NCBI GenBank assembly: GCA_054601695.1
Contig: BAAHQB010000474.1
Coordinates: 1-64,000, forward strand
Reading direction: 5' to 3'
Source: Amorphochlora amoebiformis
Lineage: Eukaryota; Cercozoa; Chlorarachniophyceae
DNA length: 64,000 bases
The notes under the pieces were generated by a model. It worked only from the letters and a program-made list of their open reading frames with translations. It made no database searches and was not told the DNA's origin. Positions 26,992-53,719 of this stretch are shown here, piece by piece. The position numbers were made by a program, and so were the translations under genes. Numbering within the stretch: position 1 is the first letter of the stretch; each line of letters begins with the position of its first letter.

Positions 26992-27138
26992 TATATATAT
27001 ATAATATATACATATATATATATGTATATATGTATATATATGTATGTATGTATGTATATATATATACATATTACGCATATACATATACATACACATATAT
27101 ATATACATATATATATATACTACTACTACTACTACTAC
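26380..27138. repeat. AT blocks with pyrimidine-rich boxes
   Basis: AT microsatellites alternate with unique boxes at 26445-26550, 26640-26670, 26707-26760 and 26820-26945. CAGTCTTTCCCTCCCTCTCT followed by CTTT, then a GATTACCG or AATTACCG phrase, occurs at 26714 and 26820 and is a direct repeat. A (CTA)n triplet run of seven units lies at 27118-27140. Confidence 0.8.
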
Positions 27139-28250
<1,112 letters not shown>

Positions 28251-28328
28251 TTGCATTTGATTGAGAATTCTTTCAGCAATACGAGAGAACATTGATGTAT
28301 TTTCATTTTCCTATATGCATATATTATA

Positions 28329-28367
<39 letters not shown>

Positions 28368-28451
28368 GTTTATATACATATATATGTATGTATGATGAAA
28401 ATTCTTTCATCAATACGAGAGAATATTGATGTATTTTCATTTTCCTATATG

Positions 28452-28486
<35 letters not shown>

Positions 28487-28562
28487 ACACACAATACATA
28501 TACACACATATATATACATGTGTATATATATACACACATATACACATGTATATTATATTTAT

Positions 28563-28602
<40 letters not shown>

Positions 28603-28670
28603 TGTACATGAGATGGACAATTCATTCATCGATATGAGAAAATTTTAATATATTTTCATTTTATTATATA

Positions 28671-28729
<59 letters not shown>

Positions 28730-28827
28730 TATGTATATATATCACATACATACACACATATATATATACATACATTTTTACTATCTATAAAAATTTAATC
28801 TTTACACATGAATTAAGTCATCCAATC
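28251..28827. repeat. Three-copy GAAAATTCTTTCATCAA box array
   Basis: A ~60-bp box (TTCTTTCATCAATACGAGAG, AATATTGATGTATTTTCATT, TTCCTATATGCA) occurs at about 28268, 28403 and 28622, separated by AT blocks. The third copy is diverged. Unique sequence at 28780-28827 leads into telomeric repeat. Confidence 0.85.
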
Positions 28828-29262
28828 AGGGTTAGATTTAGACTAAAGGTTAGGGTTAGGGTTAGGGTTAGGGTTAGGGTTAGGGTTAGGGTTAGGGTAA
28901 GGATTAGGGTTAGGGTTAGAGCTAGGGTTGGGGTTTTACTACATAAGCTTCCACAATATCAGTCTCAGAGGTATGATTGGGGTTAGGATTTGGGTTATTG
29001 TTAAGATTAGGGTTAGGGTTAGGGTTAGGGTTAGGGTTAGGGTTAGGGTTAGGGTTAGGGTTAGGGTTAGTGTTAGACTTAAATTTAGCTTCCACTGTTT
29101 TACGATTAGGGTTAGAGTTAGGGTTAAGCTTACAGTCAGGGTTAGAGTTAGAGTTAGGGTTAGGATTAGGGTTAGGCTTAGGGTTAGGGTTAGGCTTAGG
29201 GTTAGGCTTAGGGTTAGGGTTAGGGTTAGGGTTAGGCTTAGGGTTAGGGTTAGGGTTGTACT
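28828..29262 (+). repeat. Two telomeric repeat blocks around a unique 40-bp spacer
   Basis: TTAGGG units at 28828-28937 and 28976-29258, with GGCTTAGGG and AGAGTTAGAG variants in the right half. The phrase TAGCTTCCACTGT or TGGCTTCCACTGT occurs at 29086 and 29270, and CAAT-side GCTTCCACAATAT at 28949, so the short spacer sequence is itself repeated through the block. Confidence 0.93.
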
Positions 29263-31740
<2,478 letters not shown>

Positions 31741-32269
31741 TCTTATCGTACTCCATATGTCTTTTTTCAATCCATACCGTTGCCAGGTTATGCAATCCTA
31801 TTTTTGCTGCAGCCTCGGCCGAAAATTTAAACCTCCCCCCCCCTTTTTTTTCTTTTCCGCTCATTTTTTCGTCCCCTCTCATTTCTGCTTCGGAGGGTGA
31901 GCGATTTTATCTTTCGGCCGCAAGATAATATTTCCGGCGTATTGAAAAAAGAGGGGGAGACGGATCAAGCTTTTTTTTATTCGAAAGGGGTTGAGATCGG
32001 GCGAAAAGTGTCGGGGGGGGGGGGGGAGGACGGAGTATACCTGCTGTCGTCACGTGGGTTGTCTTGTACCCGCAAATTTTGGAGATATCTTTGGGATTAT
32101 ATCTTGATATCTCATTTTTGATATTTAAAGATTTAATTTTTCATATGTGAATATTAATGATATAATATATGAATATATATCTATCTTTTCGGCTCTGAGG
32201 TAAGCTGGAAAGTCGACAAAACAAAACCCACCAATTTCTCGGACAAGAAGGGCCGCTTATCGGCCATCA
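31741..32269 (+). other. 5' flank of family copy 1
   Basis: Unique sequence without AT microsatellite, containing C9T8 near 31834-31851 and a G13 run near 32014-32027. The homopolymer C/G runs resemble those in the 5' flanks of copies 2, 4 and 5 (42690-42700, 54988-54998, 58155-58170). A plus-strand open frame at 31897-32121 has no recognisable similarity. The conserved TATTTATACCC box of the other copies is not seen here. Confidence 0.6.
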
Positions 32270-33301
32270 ATGTCACAGTATCCCTGCTACAATTTGGTGT
32301 GGGCCGACGGCCATAGAACATTGGCTCTGACCACCGAACAAGAAAGGTTGAATGCGTACACTGGTGCATACCACCTTACCCGAATGCAATGGCGCGACGA
32401 GGATATCGATGAGGATGACTTCAAAGATTACTTTAAAGTCTGGATTGCAAAGTACCTTCATCTTCAACTCAGTCTGCTCTATCATGATGTCTACGTATTA
32501 ATGCATCCTTCTAACACTTCAGCCAGAATGACTTGAAGGGTGTTGACCTCAAAGCAAACAACTTCGGAGACTTCTTCAGAGAAAACTCATCAAAGTTTCT
32601 ACATCCGTCGGAGCTGCGTGACATGGAGATGTTTGAAAAGTAAAGTCCTTCTACATACCGCTCCATATCAATCTCTCCTCATTCGCCATCTTTATGACTT
32701 GGGTTGTGTTACTCATCTGGTTCCAATCCGTTCGACTAGGGGGGGATAGGTTCGGGCAATCAAAGGGGTTTTGAGTTGATACCGTTATGTTTATCGTTCT
32801 GATGAAATAATTTCAGATCGGCGTACGTATGCGTAATGAAGGGTAACGTCCCTTTCAAACGGTACGAAATGCAATCTGCTGGCATGTTTGGTAATTCATC
32901 CAATCGCGAGGAGAAAGTACACTTCAGGAACGAATCGAAAACCCACAAGGTGAAGATAGTCCTCTTCCCGGATATCGGGAGACCGCGTTATTCAAAGGAA
33001 ATTCTGAACGCGGCGATTGAAGGGGGATACAAAGGCCTCTCTCTTGCATTTACTGGAGATAACAAACGCCCAACAGAACGCGACTTGAAACCCGAAGAAA
33101 ACGAGGAACAAACGTGTCCAAGCGGGAAGGGGAACTACATCGCTTTCGTGTTAGACACAGATTCCAATGAATGGGTCTATTTCCAGAACTGCCAAATCAA
33201 ATCCTCCGCAGGTAAAATAACCAAGGTTTATGCTCAAATTGGATGTTCTTTTTTCAACCCCTAACTTTGTGGTCCAAAATTATTATATGTGTGTATATAT
33301 C

Positions 33302-33351
<50 letters not shown>

Positions 33352-33395
33352 GTGTGTGTGTATATATATATAAATATGTATGTATATATATAATG

Positions 33396-33435
<40 letters not shown>

Positions 33436-33462
33436 ATATATATATATATATATACATATGTA

Positions 33463-33499
<37 letters not shown>

Positions 33500-34135
33500 G
33501 ATATATTGTAGTGCGGTATAGTAGATGGTACTCCAGAGTTTGATTCAAGTGCGTTTGAATTATGATTAATTTGTTCCCGATAATTGAGCAAGATACGTGC
33601 GGTCATACGTTCTCACGTGATGGTCACGTGTGTGATATGTCGTGACGTACTACGGATACTAAAGGCACTAGCCGGTGCTATTCTGCACTACCGGCAAGGT
33701 AATCTCTGAGCAATCTCCGGAATGTCCAGCGATCTCCAGCTATCTGTAGTATACATACGGCTATACTTCAACACGATATCCGCATTTATCTATGCTATCT
33801 ATTTTGTTGCTTTAGAAACATATTGTATTTACATACATATACATATATAGTATATATATATTTGTGTATATATTTATATATATATTATACAGATATGTAT
33901 ATATATATATATATATATATTTGTATATATAATATATGTGTATTATATATATGTGTATATATATAATATATTTACATACACACACATTTTTATAGTATAT
34001 ATAGTATGTACTCATGTATGTGTACATCAATTGTGTGTATGTGCAAAAATAGATGTATATTGTATATATGTACTATGATAAATATAATATATATATATAT
34101 ATATATCATATATATATATATATATATATCCGGAA

Positions 34136-34183
<48 letters not shown>

Positions 34184-34366
34184 GTGTGATATCTATATAT
34201 CTATACATATATATATTAATATATATATATATATATATAATATTATAATATATATAAATATATATATATATATATGAGTGTGTGTAATAATATATAGGCA
34301 TATGAATATCACTACATGAAGTATTTGGACATGCGTATTACATTGTATTAATATTTGTATCCGTAA

Positions 34367-34399
<33 letters not shown>

Positions 34400-34459
34400 G
34401 TATATAAATTTATATATATATCATGATTTATATATATATATATATATATGCATACATAC

Positions 34460-34496
<37 letters not shown>

Positions 34497-34509
34497 TTAT
34501 GGTGCGTGC

Positions 34510-34602
<93 letters not shown>

Positions 34603-34692
34603 TATGTATTTGTATATACAATATGTACATAGAATATGTAACTATTTACAAATATATATATATATATATGTACTAGGATATATATAAATATT

Positions 34693-34737
<45 letters not shown>

Positions 34738-34954
34738 AATATATATTTAATTATTTTATTACATACATCTATACAAATACATTCATAATATACCATTTAT
34801 CATTTAATTCTGCATATTCCGTTCGTATATCTTCCTAAATCGAAATCCTTTTTTATTTTTTTTTTTTCCCCAGCAACAGAGGAAACACCCGAGATATTAA
34901 ACGAAATCACTATGACCACATTTCTCGAAAACTACAAGGCTCGGAAAGAAGAAG
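32270..34954 (+). CDS. Five-exon family protein, copy 1 (3' end not found)
   Basis: Predicted exons are 32270-32451, 32523-32639, 32817-33211 and 34874-34954, with GT-AG boundaries and intron phases 2, 2, 1 as in the other copies. The start is the ATG of Met-Ser, placed as in the other copies. Exon 1 carries the family pattern R-M-Q-W ... F-K-x-W-I-A; exon 3 carries Sx[19 protein letters not shown] and [12 protein letters not shown]. Intron 1 ends CTTCTAACACTTCAG, a good branch site and acceptor. It is the most diverged copy (131 codons in exon 3, against 134-141). Intron 3 (1.66 kb) contains AT microsatellite and a tRNA-like element. No exon 5 was found downstream. Without splicing, exon 4 reads 11 codons further to a TAG at 34987. 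It has no evident signal peptide or membrane segment. The function is unknown; I do not recognise the family. Confidence 0.72.
33504..33790 (+). mobile_element. tRNA-like repeat element, diverged copy
   Basis: It starts ATTGTAGTGCGGTATAGTAG, matching the 5' end of the elements at 62141 and 62591, and shares the B-box-like stretch CAGAGTTTGATTCAAGT and the following GCGTTTGAATTATG. The inner part (CCGGTGCTATTCTGCACTAC, TCCAGCGATCTCCAGC) resembles the element at 26108-26379. The right end is unclear. It lies within intron 3 of copy 1. Confidence 0.45.
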
Positions 34955-37170
<2,216 letters not shown>

Positions 37171-37834
37171 ATCAGACCAAACTACTAATCCCCTTTGGTG
37201 ACGAAAGCTGTCTATTGCCATATTAGGCCGTACTCATTTGAAAAGTTTCAAACTTTATGCAACATTGTAGACAATCTGGAATCACGATAAATATATATAT
37301 ATAATATATATATATATATATAGTAGTACATGTTTGATATATCTAGCACATAATATTCATAATCGATACATCTAGATATACTAAAGATAGCCTAACTTGA
37401 CTGGTTTATCGTCATCTATATAGCTCATCTGAACATGAAATAAGCTTGTTACAAGCTCATGATTAATGTTTTGCATAATTCATGTGCAACACTAGCTAGC
37501 ACAGTCCGAGCATAGAGTCACTCATGATACGCATATATAGTGTGATGTTCCCTGTATATATACTCTCTGACTTTCTTTATATACTGGATATATATGTGTG
37601 TTTATATATATATGCATCTAGATCACTCATATTTTTGCATCATATGTTAATTGGAGTCGGAGTCCATGTGATCTTCCCTGTACGTACTCTCTGACTTTCT
37701 TTGTTAATATACTGGATATCTAGGATATATGCATGTACTCGGAGCCGTGACGCATTTGATATATTGGACTCAGTCACTCATGAACCATATAAATAAAAAT
37801 TCATATTATACATAAAAACCCCGTATATATATAT

Positions 37835-37873
<39 letters not shown>

Positions 37874-38346
37874 GGGTGTGAGTGTGTGCACATGTATAAT
37901 ATATTTTATATATTCATGATAGTTATATTGCAAACACATATAAATAACATTATACGTACTCTTTCTTTGTTAATATACTAGACATACTTAAGACTAGTTA
38001 TCATATCTAGCTACTCTAGATACTTGTTCTAGATAATTGTAATAATCTTGTAATTAGACTACTAGTGATAGATATAGAGATACACGTGTATGCCGAATTA
38101 ATGATTCGTAACTATTCTAATATTAATAAATTTGAATTCAAATAAATATTAATAAATTTGAATTCAAAATGGCGTCAATCTGCCTATGATTATGACTTGC
38201 GTGTGTATCACGTCTAGAACGTATACGCATGTCGACACTCGCCGGATCCGAAATTTACTCCAGGCATTATCGTATATACACGTATGTATATACTGTGTAA
38301 CTTGGAGTTAGGTTGATAGTCTGGTTTTTTCCGGCTACAGCAAAAT
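37171..38346. other. 3' flank of copy 2, duplicated unique sequence
   Basis: Mostly unique sequence. Parts recur in the 3' flank of copy 3 (43780-44200): the phrase GTACGTACTCTCTGACTTTC, followed by TTTGTTAATATACT, occurs at 37560 (variant), 37680 and 43886. GAATTCAAAATGGCG..CAA occurs at 38160 and 44037, and GTCGACACTCGCCGGATCC at 38231 and 44110. This marks it as part of the duplicated gene unit. No conserved coding frame is evident. Confidence 0.7.
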
Positions 38347-42331
<3,985 letters not shown>

Positions 42332-42560
42332 GCCGGCCGGATAGTTGGGTTCTGAACGATGTGAACGATATACCACCGTGGCGACAGTTCCTAGCGATAT
42401 TTCCCAGCGACAGTTCTAATATCTTTGGGTATAAATAGGTAAATGAATGAAATCCCGAGAAGTTAAATACAACATTCTTCTGTTTTCGAACTTTTCGCCC
42501 CATCCTTCTGTTTTCAGTGAATGGTATATATCAAGATATCCTGGAGGAATCCGTAGATAT
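42332..42560 (-). promoter_or_regulatory. Conserved 5' flank of copy 2 with CTATTTATACCC box
   Basis: On the minus strand CTATTTATACCC lies at 42438-42427, about 96 bp upstream of the ATG. The other strand reads TATAAATAGG, the canonical TATA orientation, pointing away from the gene. The same box is found upstream of copies 4 and 5. The region also holds an ATG (42503) opening a frame that starts MGRKVRKQKNVVFNFSG and overlaps the main start in another frame. The promoter role is inferred from conservation and position only. Confidence 0.45.
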
Positions 42561-42895
42561 TAATTTGTTGATATCATATTTATATCTAATATCTAATAAC
42601 AATATGTGATATAATATCCGGTAAGATATAGCAATATATCTGCATTGAGATATCTGCATGGCTCGACGTCGCATGTCCGTCCCTTTCCCACCCCCCCCGC
42701 GGGTTGCATTCTGCTCTTTTTTTATTCAAGAGGGTGAGGGGGGAAGGAGAGAGACTTGTTGACAAGAATTTGTTGGTAATGCAGAGCTCAGAGTTTTTGA
42801 ATAACTTCTCCAACCATCATCTTGTCCTAAATGATATTCCTCAATGACATCAGAATCCTCATTGCTGTCATAAGTTGACTCATAACTCATAACCC
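42561..42895. other. 5' flank segment shared by copies 2, 4 and 5
   Basis: The phrases GATATCTGCATGGCT.GACGT, CCCCCCCGCGGGTTGCATTC and TGCTCTTTTTTTATTCAAGA recur at 54950-55040 and, inverted, at 58105-58220, so this belongs to the duplicated unit. A minus-strand frame at 42726-42929 reads an acidic then Ser-rich peptide (SNEDSDVIEEYHLGQDDGW) and may be a remnant exon. No start or splice context decides it. Confidence 0.55.
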
Positions 42896-42906
42896 TAACC
42901 CTAATT
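42892..42906 (-). repeat. Micro-telomeric insertion (about 2.5 CCCTAA units)
   Basis: AACCCTAACCCTAATT between a frame ending in GTSN and one resuming near MSYESTYDS. The homologous positions at 47909-47936 and 55366-55391 hold different numbers of telomeric units. Confidence 0.85.
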
Positions 42907-43107
42907 GGAGGTGCCGTCCTCTCTGTCACATGAACTAATGTTGTGATTGCTCACATCGGAAGATCCACGGAAAGGGTTGACAGTCGCCTTCTCGGGAGAT
43001 CCAAAACTTCCCCACAGACTACCGGACGTGGACACAGAAATCGAACTCGATTTCTTCTCTCCACTGCCGAACAAACTATAGCCCCCAAATCCGCAAGTCT
43101 TTTGATT
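42901..43107 (-). pseudogene. Ser/Gly-rich coding remnant
   Basis: A 68-codon minus-strand frame without its own start reads from Asn-Gln-Lys (43107) to a TAG created by a TTAGGG unit (42903-42901). It is rich in Gly/Phe/Ser (GFGGYSLFGSGEKKSSS, SGSLWGSFGSPEKATVNPF). The frame enters directly from two TTAGGG units on its 5' side and has a TAG four codons before that. A related peptide (SDSLLGKTLGHW) lies at 50761-50800. It is probably a fragment of a gene broken by telomeric insertions and duplication. Not recognised; the composition alone is loosely like FG-repeat proteins, which is not sufficient for a call. Confidence 0.4.
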
Positions 43108-44200
43108 CCCTAACCCTAAGTGCTAGGGGTTGGTATGTATGAATTCAAAATGCGCGAATTTGGGTTGTATTGAACAATGAATAGAAGATATAAACATACA
43201 AACACACACAGACATGTAACGTCACATGTTTATATACGTGTTTTATACCTATCGTGATAAATAGGTAAAATATCTTTTTAGTACGATATATAATATTATG
43301 TAGATATACGTAGACAATGCTTTATTCTAAGCCGACCTCTAACCTAGATATCTGAGCTACGCGTGTACTGTCATCAGTGTTGACTCATGTTACACATACA
43401 CCACTCACCTTATCCAAGGTGCTTCGTGACAATGTAGACAATTTTTTGGAATAATTACGCGACTTATCGTGTACTGTACCAGATGAACCTAGCTATAGTG
43501 TACGTGTGCATACAACACACGCTGGATACTAGAGATAGAATCATCTGCGAGATTTAGCTCATGTTTTATGCTTGCATATGAACATCATGATAATTTTGAC
43601 ATCTAACTCTAATTAATTATATATATATTGCATCGAGTACGGAGTAACGTGTTGCAATCCTAGAATCATTAGTTAATCTAGTAAATTCACAAATATAGAC
43701 TTGTACATATGGTCTAGAGTACGTGTTACATGCATGTAATCATTAATATATATGGACTTAATTGTATATGGTGCGGCATTGCATGGTGCCTATCCCACGG
43801 GCATCTAGATAGATATCACTCATATCTAGCATATGCTCGGACGCATTTGCGATTAATCACTCATGATACGCATAGTGTGACCATGTACGTACTCTCTGAC
43901 TTTCTTTGTTAATATACTATATCTATATACTTTGACTTGATCTAGTATGATAGTCGAGAGATTTCTCTGAGCTAGATACCCAAATCCTGCTCCGAATTAA
44001 TGATGATTCGTAAATCTGCCAATATTAATGTATTTGAATTCAAAATGGCGACAATCTGCTTATAATCATGACTTGTGTACTACGTCTAGACTCTAGAACG
44101 TACACGCATGTCGACACTCGCCGGATCCAAAATTTACTCCAGGTATTAACGTATGTATATACTGTGAAACTTGGAGTTAGGTTGATAGTCTAGTTTCCGG
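43108..44200. other. Unique intergenic and 3' flank of copy 3
   Basis: Contains GTGCTAGGGGTTGGTATGTA (43121; also at 47938 and, inverted, near 55350). A ~200-bp stretch, AAGCCGACCTCTAACCTAGA to ACCAGATGAACCTAGCTA (43330-43495), recurs at 55455-55637 in the same orientation. A TAGAGTACGTGTTACA / GAGTAACGTGTTGCAATC phrase is repeated at 43640-43740 and many times at 55770-56030. A 60-codon plus frame (43730-43912) is not conserved. No gene. Confidence 0.65.
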
Positions 44201-47422
<3,222 letters not shown>

Positions 47423-47640
47423 GCCGGAGGATTGGTTGTGAAAGATGTCGGCGCCACTTACTTCGCAATTGCCACAATGCCACTGGGCGGCGCTGAATTT
47501 CGCGGTAAGTTTCTCGCTATTTAACTCTTCGGGTTTTTAAATCAATTTACCTATTTATACCCAAAGATTTGTTCAAAAGCGACAGCCCAGTGGCAGTGGC
47601 ATAATGGCGCCCACATCTGTTCAATGAATGATCCACATCG
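47423..47640. promoter_or_regulatory. Inverted, head-to-head 5' flank of copy 3
   Basis: CTATTTATACCCAAAGAT stands at 47551-47568 on the + strand, the reverse of its orientation in copy 2. The segment GCCCAGTGGCAGTGGCATAA..TGGCGCCCACATCT (47585-47620, +) is matched in inverted orientation by GCCCAGTGGCATTGTGGCAA..TGGCGCCGACATCT (about 47487-47440, -). Two 5' flanks thus face away from each other around 47525. Only the minus side leads into an intact exon 1; the plus side runs into AT repeat after ~120 bp. Confidence 0.5.
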
Positions 47641-50080
<2,440 letters not shown>

Positions 50081-50084
50081 CACG

Positions 50085-50432
50085 AGCCAAACTCTAACTC
50101 TAACCCTACCTAACCCTAACCCTAACCCTAACCCTTACCCTAACCCTAACCCTTACTACCCTAACCCAACCCCCAATGAGATATATTGGGCTTAGGGTTA
50201 GGGTTAGGGTTAAGGTTAGGGTTAGTTAGGGTTAGGGTTAGGGTTAGGAATAGGGACTTATTGAGATATAGGGTTGGATATTTCTCTAGATATTCTGAAA
50301 CGGTAAGGGTTTTGGTTAGGGTTTTGGTTAGGGTTAGGGTTAGGGTAGGGTTAGGATTAGGGTTAGGATTAGGGTCGGGGTTAGGGTTAGGGTTAGGGTT
50401 AGTTTAGGGTTAGGAAGGTTAGGGATCAGATT
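50085..50432. repeat. Divergent telomeric block: CCCTAA then TTAGGG
   Basis: CCCTAA units at 50085-50170 are followed, after a ~16-bp spacer (AATGAGATATATTGGG), by TTAGGG units at 50187-50432 that are themselves interrupted by TAGGGACTTATTGAGATATA and a 30-bp unique stretch. The phrase TTGAGATATA or ATGAGATATA lies in both spacers. The order C-rich then G-rich is the opposite of that left by a telomere-telomere fusion. Confidence 0.92.
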
Positions 50433-51361
50433 TTTCATCATGTTTTAGTTCGAGGACCATTGACTCCTGCACATTGTGGGGCCATACTGCCGCCATAGTG
50501 CTGTTTGGGATCACAACAGATTCTGTTGTCAACACACGCGCGAGCTGTCATTACGTGCTTTGTAGTTGTGGAGAATTTGAAATAATTTCGCGACTTAATT
50601 ACATCGTATATATACACGCGGCTAAAACGTGTGTACTATAGTGTAACATGCTACTATCTATATATATATATACATACATACATAGATATATACACTTCGA
50701 TAAATTATACACATATAACATATCATCCAAGTAAAAAACATACTTAATAATCGCTACTACTCACCAATGACCCAAAGTTTTCCCCAACAGACTATCGGAC
50801 TCCTGACTCGTGTGTGGTTGTGGTGCCTTGGCCGGCATGAATGAATTGATCATTCTAGCTACGCGGTACCGCGGTCCAGCAGCACCCGGCCAGTACAAGA
50901 GTTTCGTCGTTGTATAACGTGAAACAATCATTACCAGATTAGAAACTTCACTAGTCATTTAGATGATCTGGAGTATCTTGTATGGTAACGACTAGAACGA
51001 ACCACACTGATTATGTACTAAGTACTACTAGTATCTCAGACGGTATCTAGAGACTACTCAGACTAGGGTATATAATATACCTGAGTACTATTAACTAGAT
51101 TAATGAATAATAATGATTATGCATATGGGACCATTGACGCCACTTTTTTCAATTCAAATTGTACGAATCATCGAATCCGTGAGAGTGTATCTAATATTTG
51201 TAGTATCTTCTAGGTAGACTAGACTGTAAGTTCATTCAATTCCCTAACCTACAACTAGTACAATCGGCCCGGACTAACAGCATTTAGTATATGTGTTAAC
51301 ACATGTATTCTAAGGCATCGGATCCGGATTGTACTTAAGCATGTGCTTCGAGTTAGGTCGG
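50433..51361. other. 3' flank of copy 4; left arm end of the inverted duplication
   Basis: 51125-51361 is matched in inverted orientation by 63064-63320 (for example GAATCATCGAATCCGTGAGA and GGCCCGGACTAA). In contrast 50440-50525 (CATGTTTTAGTTCGAGGA, TAGTGCTGTTTGGGATCACA) is repeated in direct orientation at 63450-63510. The junctions of the rearrangement therefore lie inside this flank. Confidence 0.65.
50761..50958 (-). pseudogene. Possible exon remnant related to 42901-43107
   Basis: A 65-codon minus-strand frame ends SDSLLGKTLGHW and then TGA. The phrase TCCGATAGTCTGTTGGGG aligns in frame with TCCGGTAGTCTGTGGGGA of the remnant at 42901-43107. The end of the frame also carries a strong splice donor (TTG|GTGAGTAG near 50764), so the stop may lie in an intron. 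No partner exon was identified. Low confidence that it is expressed. Confidence 0.3.
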
Positions 51362-51569
51362 CTATAGCAAGATACATAATCCTTTGCAAGTTTGCCTTTG
51401 GTTTTTTCCTTCTGTAATGTATCATACAAACACAAATGTACGTTGGTAAGAAATTTCTTCTGAAGAAATATGAAATGTATATGTAAGGATATTTGTGTGC
51501 TTTTGGATGCATATATATATATGTAAATATATACAAGTATATAAATAAATATACATATACATATATATA

Positions 51570-51609
<40 letters not shown>

Positions 51610-51647
51610 TATACATATATATTATATATTATATATATATATATATA

Positions 51648-51686
<39 letters not shown>

Positions 51687-52417
51687 TATATACCTATATG
51701 TATATATATTATATTTATATATATGCATATGTATATATATACACAATATATATATACATATATACATACATATATATATGTGTATATATTTACGCAATAT
51801 ATATATATATATACACACATACATACATGTTTATACAATTTATACATCGTACATATGTCTTCATGTACACACACACACACATACATATTATATATATATA
51901 TATACATATATACATTACATATATATATATATATATACATACATATATATATATATAAATATGTATGTGTACATATATACATATATGTATATAAATACAT
52001 ATGTCTTTTGTGCATTATATACTTTATATATCGTACATATGTCTTCATGTACACACACATATAATATATTTATATATATATATATACATATATTTACATA
52101 TATATGTATATATATATATATATATATAATATATATGTATATGTTAATACATAGATTACAATCTCAGGCAAGGAACTCATAAAAAGATGGATAAAAAACC
52201 TTTTTTCTTCCTAGATATTTCGAGGTACGTTTCCATAGCGATTTCACAGAACACTTCCGGTTTGCTCTTCGTAGCTAAAGATATATATATATAAATATAT
52301 ATATATATATGTTTTTATATATACATATATATAATATATACATATATATATATATATATATATCTACACGGTCGGACCATGGAGGTATATTGGGGTATAT
52401 ACACACATACTTTAATT

Positions 52418-52508
<91 letters not shown>

Positions 52509-52646
52509 TAAATGCATACATACAGGAGAGAGAGGAAGCGAAAGAAAGAGAGGTAAGAGAGGGAAAGAGATTGAAAGTGGCATGAGAGAGACAGACCGAG
52601 AAAAAGAAGAAGATATATGATGACAACATAGTGTTATATTATAGAT

Positions 52647-52723
<77 letters not shown>

Positions 52724-53686
52724 TATATATGTATATTATAGTATATATATATACATATATATACACATATATATATATGTGTGTGTGTATGTATAAATAT
52801 ATATATCCTGCTAATGATACAAGCTATAGCTAGTTACTGCTGATAGATACACATGTAAAAAATTATGTCCATAGTTATATATATATATATATATATACAT
52901 ATATATTTGCGTGTGTGTATATCTACATATATATTCACATATATATATATAATATATATATATATGTATATTATGTGCATTTTTTTAATATACATGTATC
53001 TGCGTAAATATAGAATATCTTACCCACGGATTTCTTGACATATCCGCGCTGGAAATAAACCCATTCTTTGAATTGGTCGTCGTACACAAACGCAATGTAG
53101 TTTCCCTTGCCGTCCGGGCAGTTGTGATCATCAATCATTCCGGGTCCCACGACTTGGTCCGTTACACCTTTATGATCCGTTCTCTTCACTTCGCTGGTAC
53201 GTTCGGCGGATGCAATTGCCCTAAGGAGGCCACTGTAGCCCCCCTCGATTCCCGCTTTCAGAAATGATTTTGAAAGGGATTCTTTCACGACGGAGGGGAG
53301 GAGTGTGTAACGTACTGTGAGATTTTTCGATTCGTTTTTGAAGTATACAATGTTCTTCTTAGAAAACAAGCCTGCAGTTTGCACTTCCTTTGAATTGAAA
53401 TAGATCTCATTCTTTGCCACACACACGTAGTCGGATCTGAAAATGTGACAAGGCAGAGGTAGATTAGATTTTCGTCAAACTTGGCCTTCCCAGTATCCAG
53501 AACCCTTCCCCTTGCTTTCCCTCTGGAGAACCTACTTCGCCTCTAACTCGAACCTAACATGCAGGTGAATGAACACCAGAAATACAACTTGGCGGATTCG
53601 CGTGTGCGATATGGGATGATTCTCCTGAACTTGTTTTGAATTTAAATTGGACCATGAGGGATGTACATATATACACATGCAAATAT

Positions 53687-53719
<33 letters not shown>

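Noticed and set aside
37213-37291. Candidate last exon for copy 1 (short open stretch after an AG, ending in TAA)
   Set aside because: It is in a possible phase but shows no similarity to exon 5 of the other copies and has no CaaX-like end. The distance from exon 4 is over 2 kb.
50085-50432. Relic of a telomere-telomere chromosome fusion
   Set aside because: A fusion gives TTAGGG followed by CCCTAA on one strand; here the order is the opposite.
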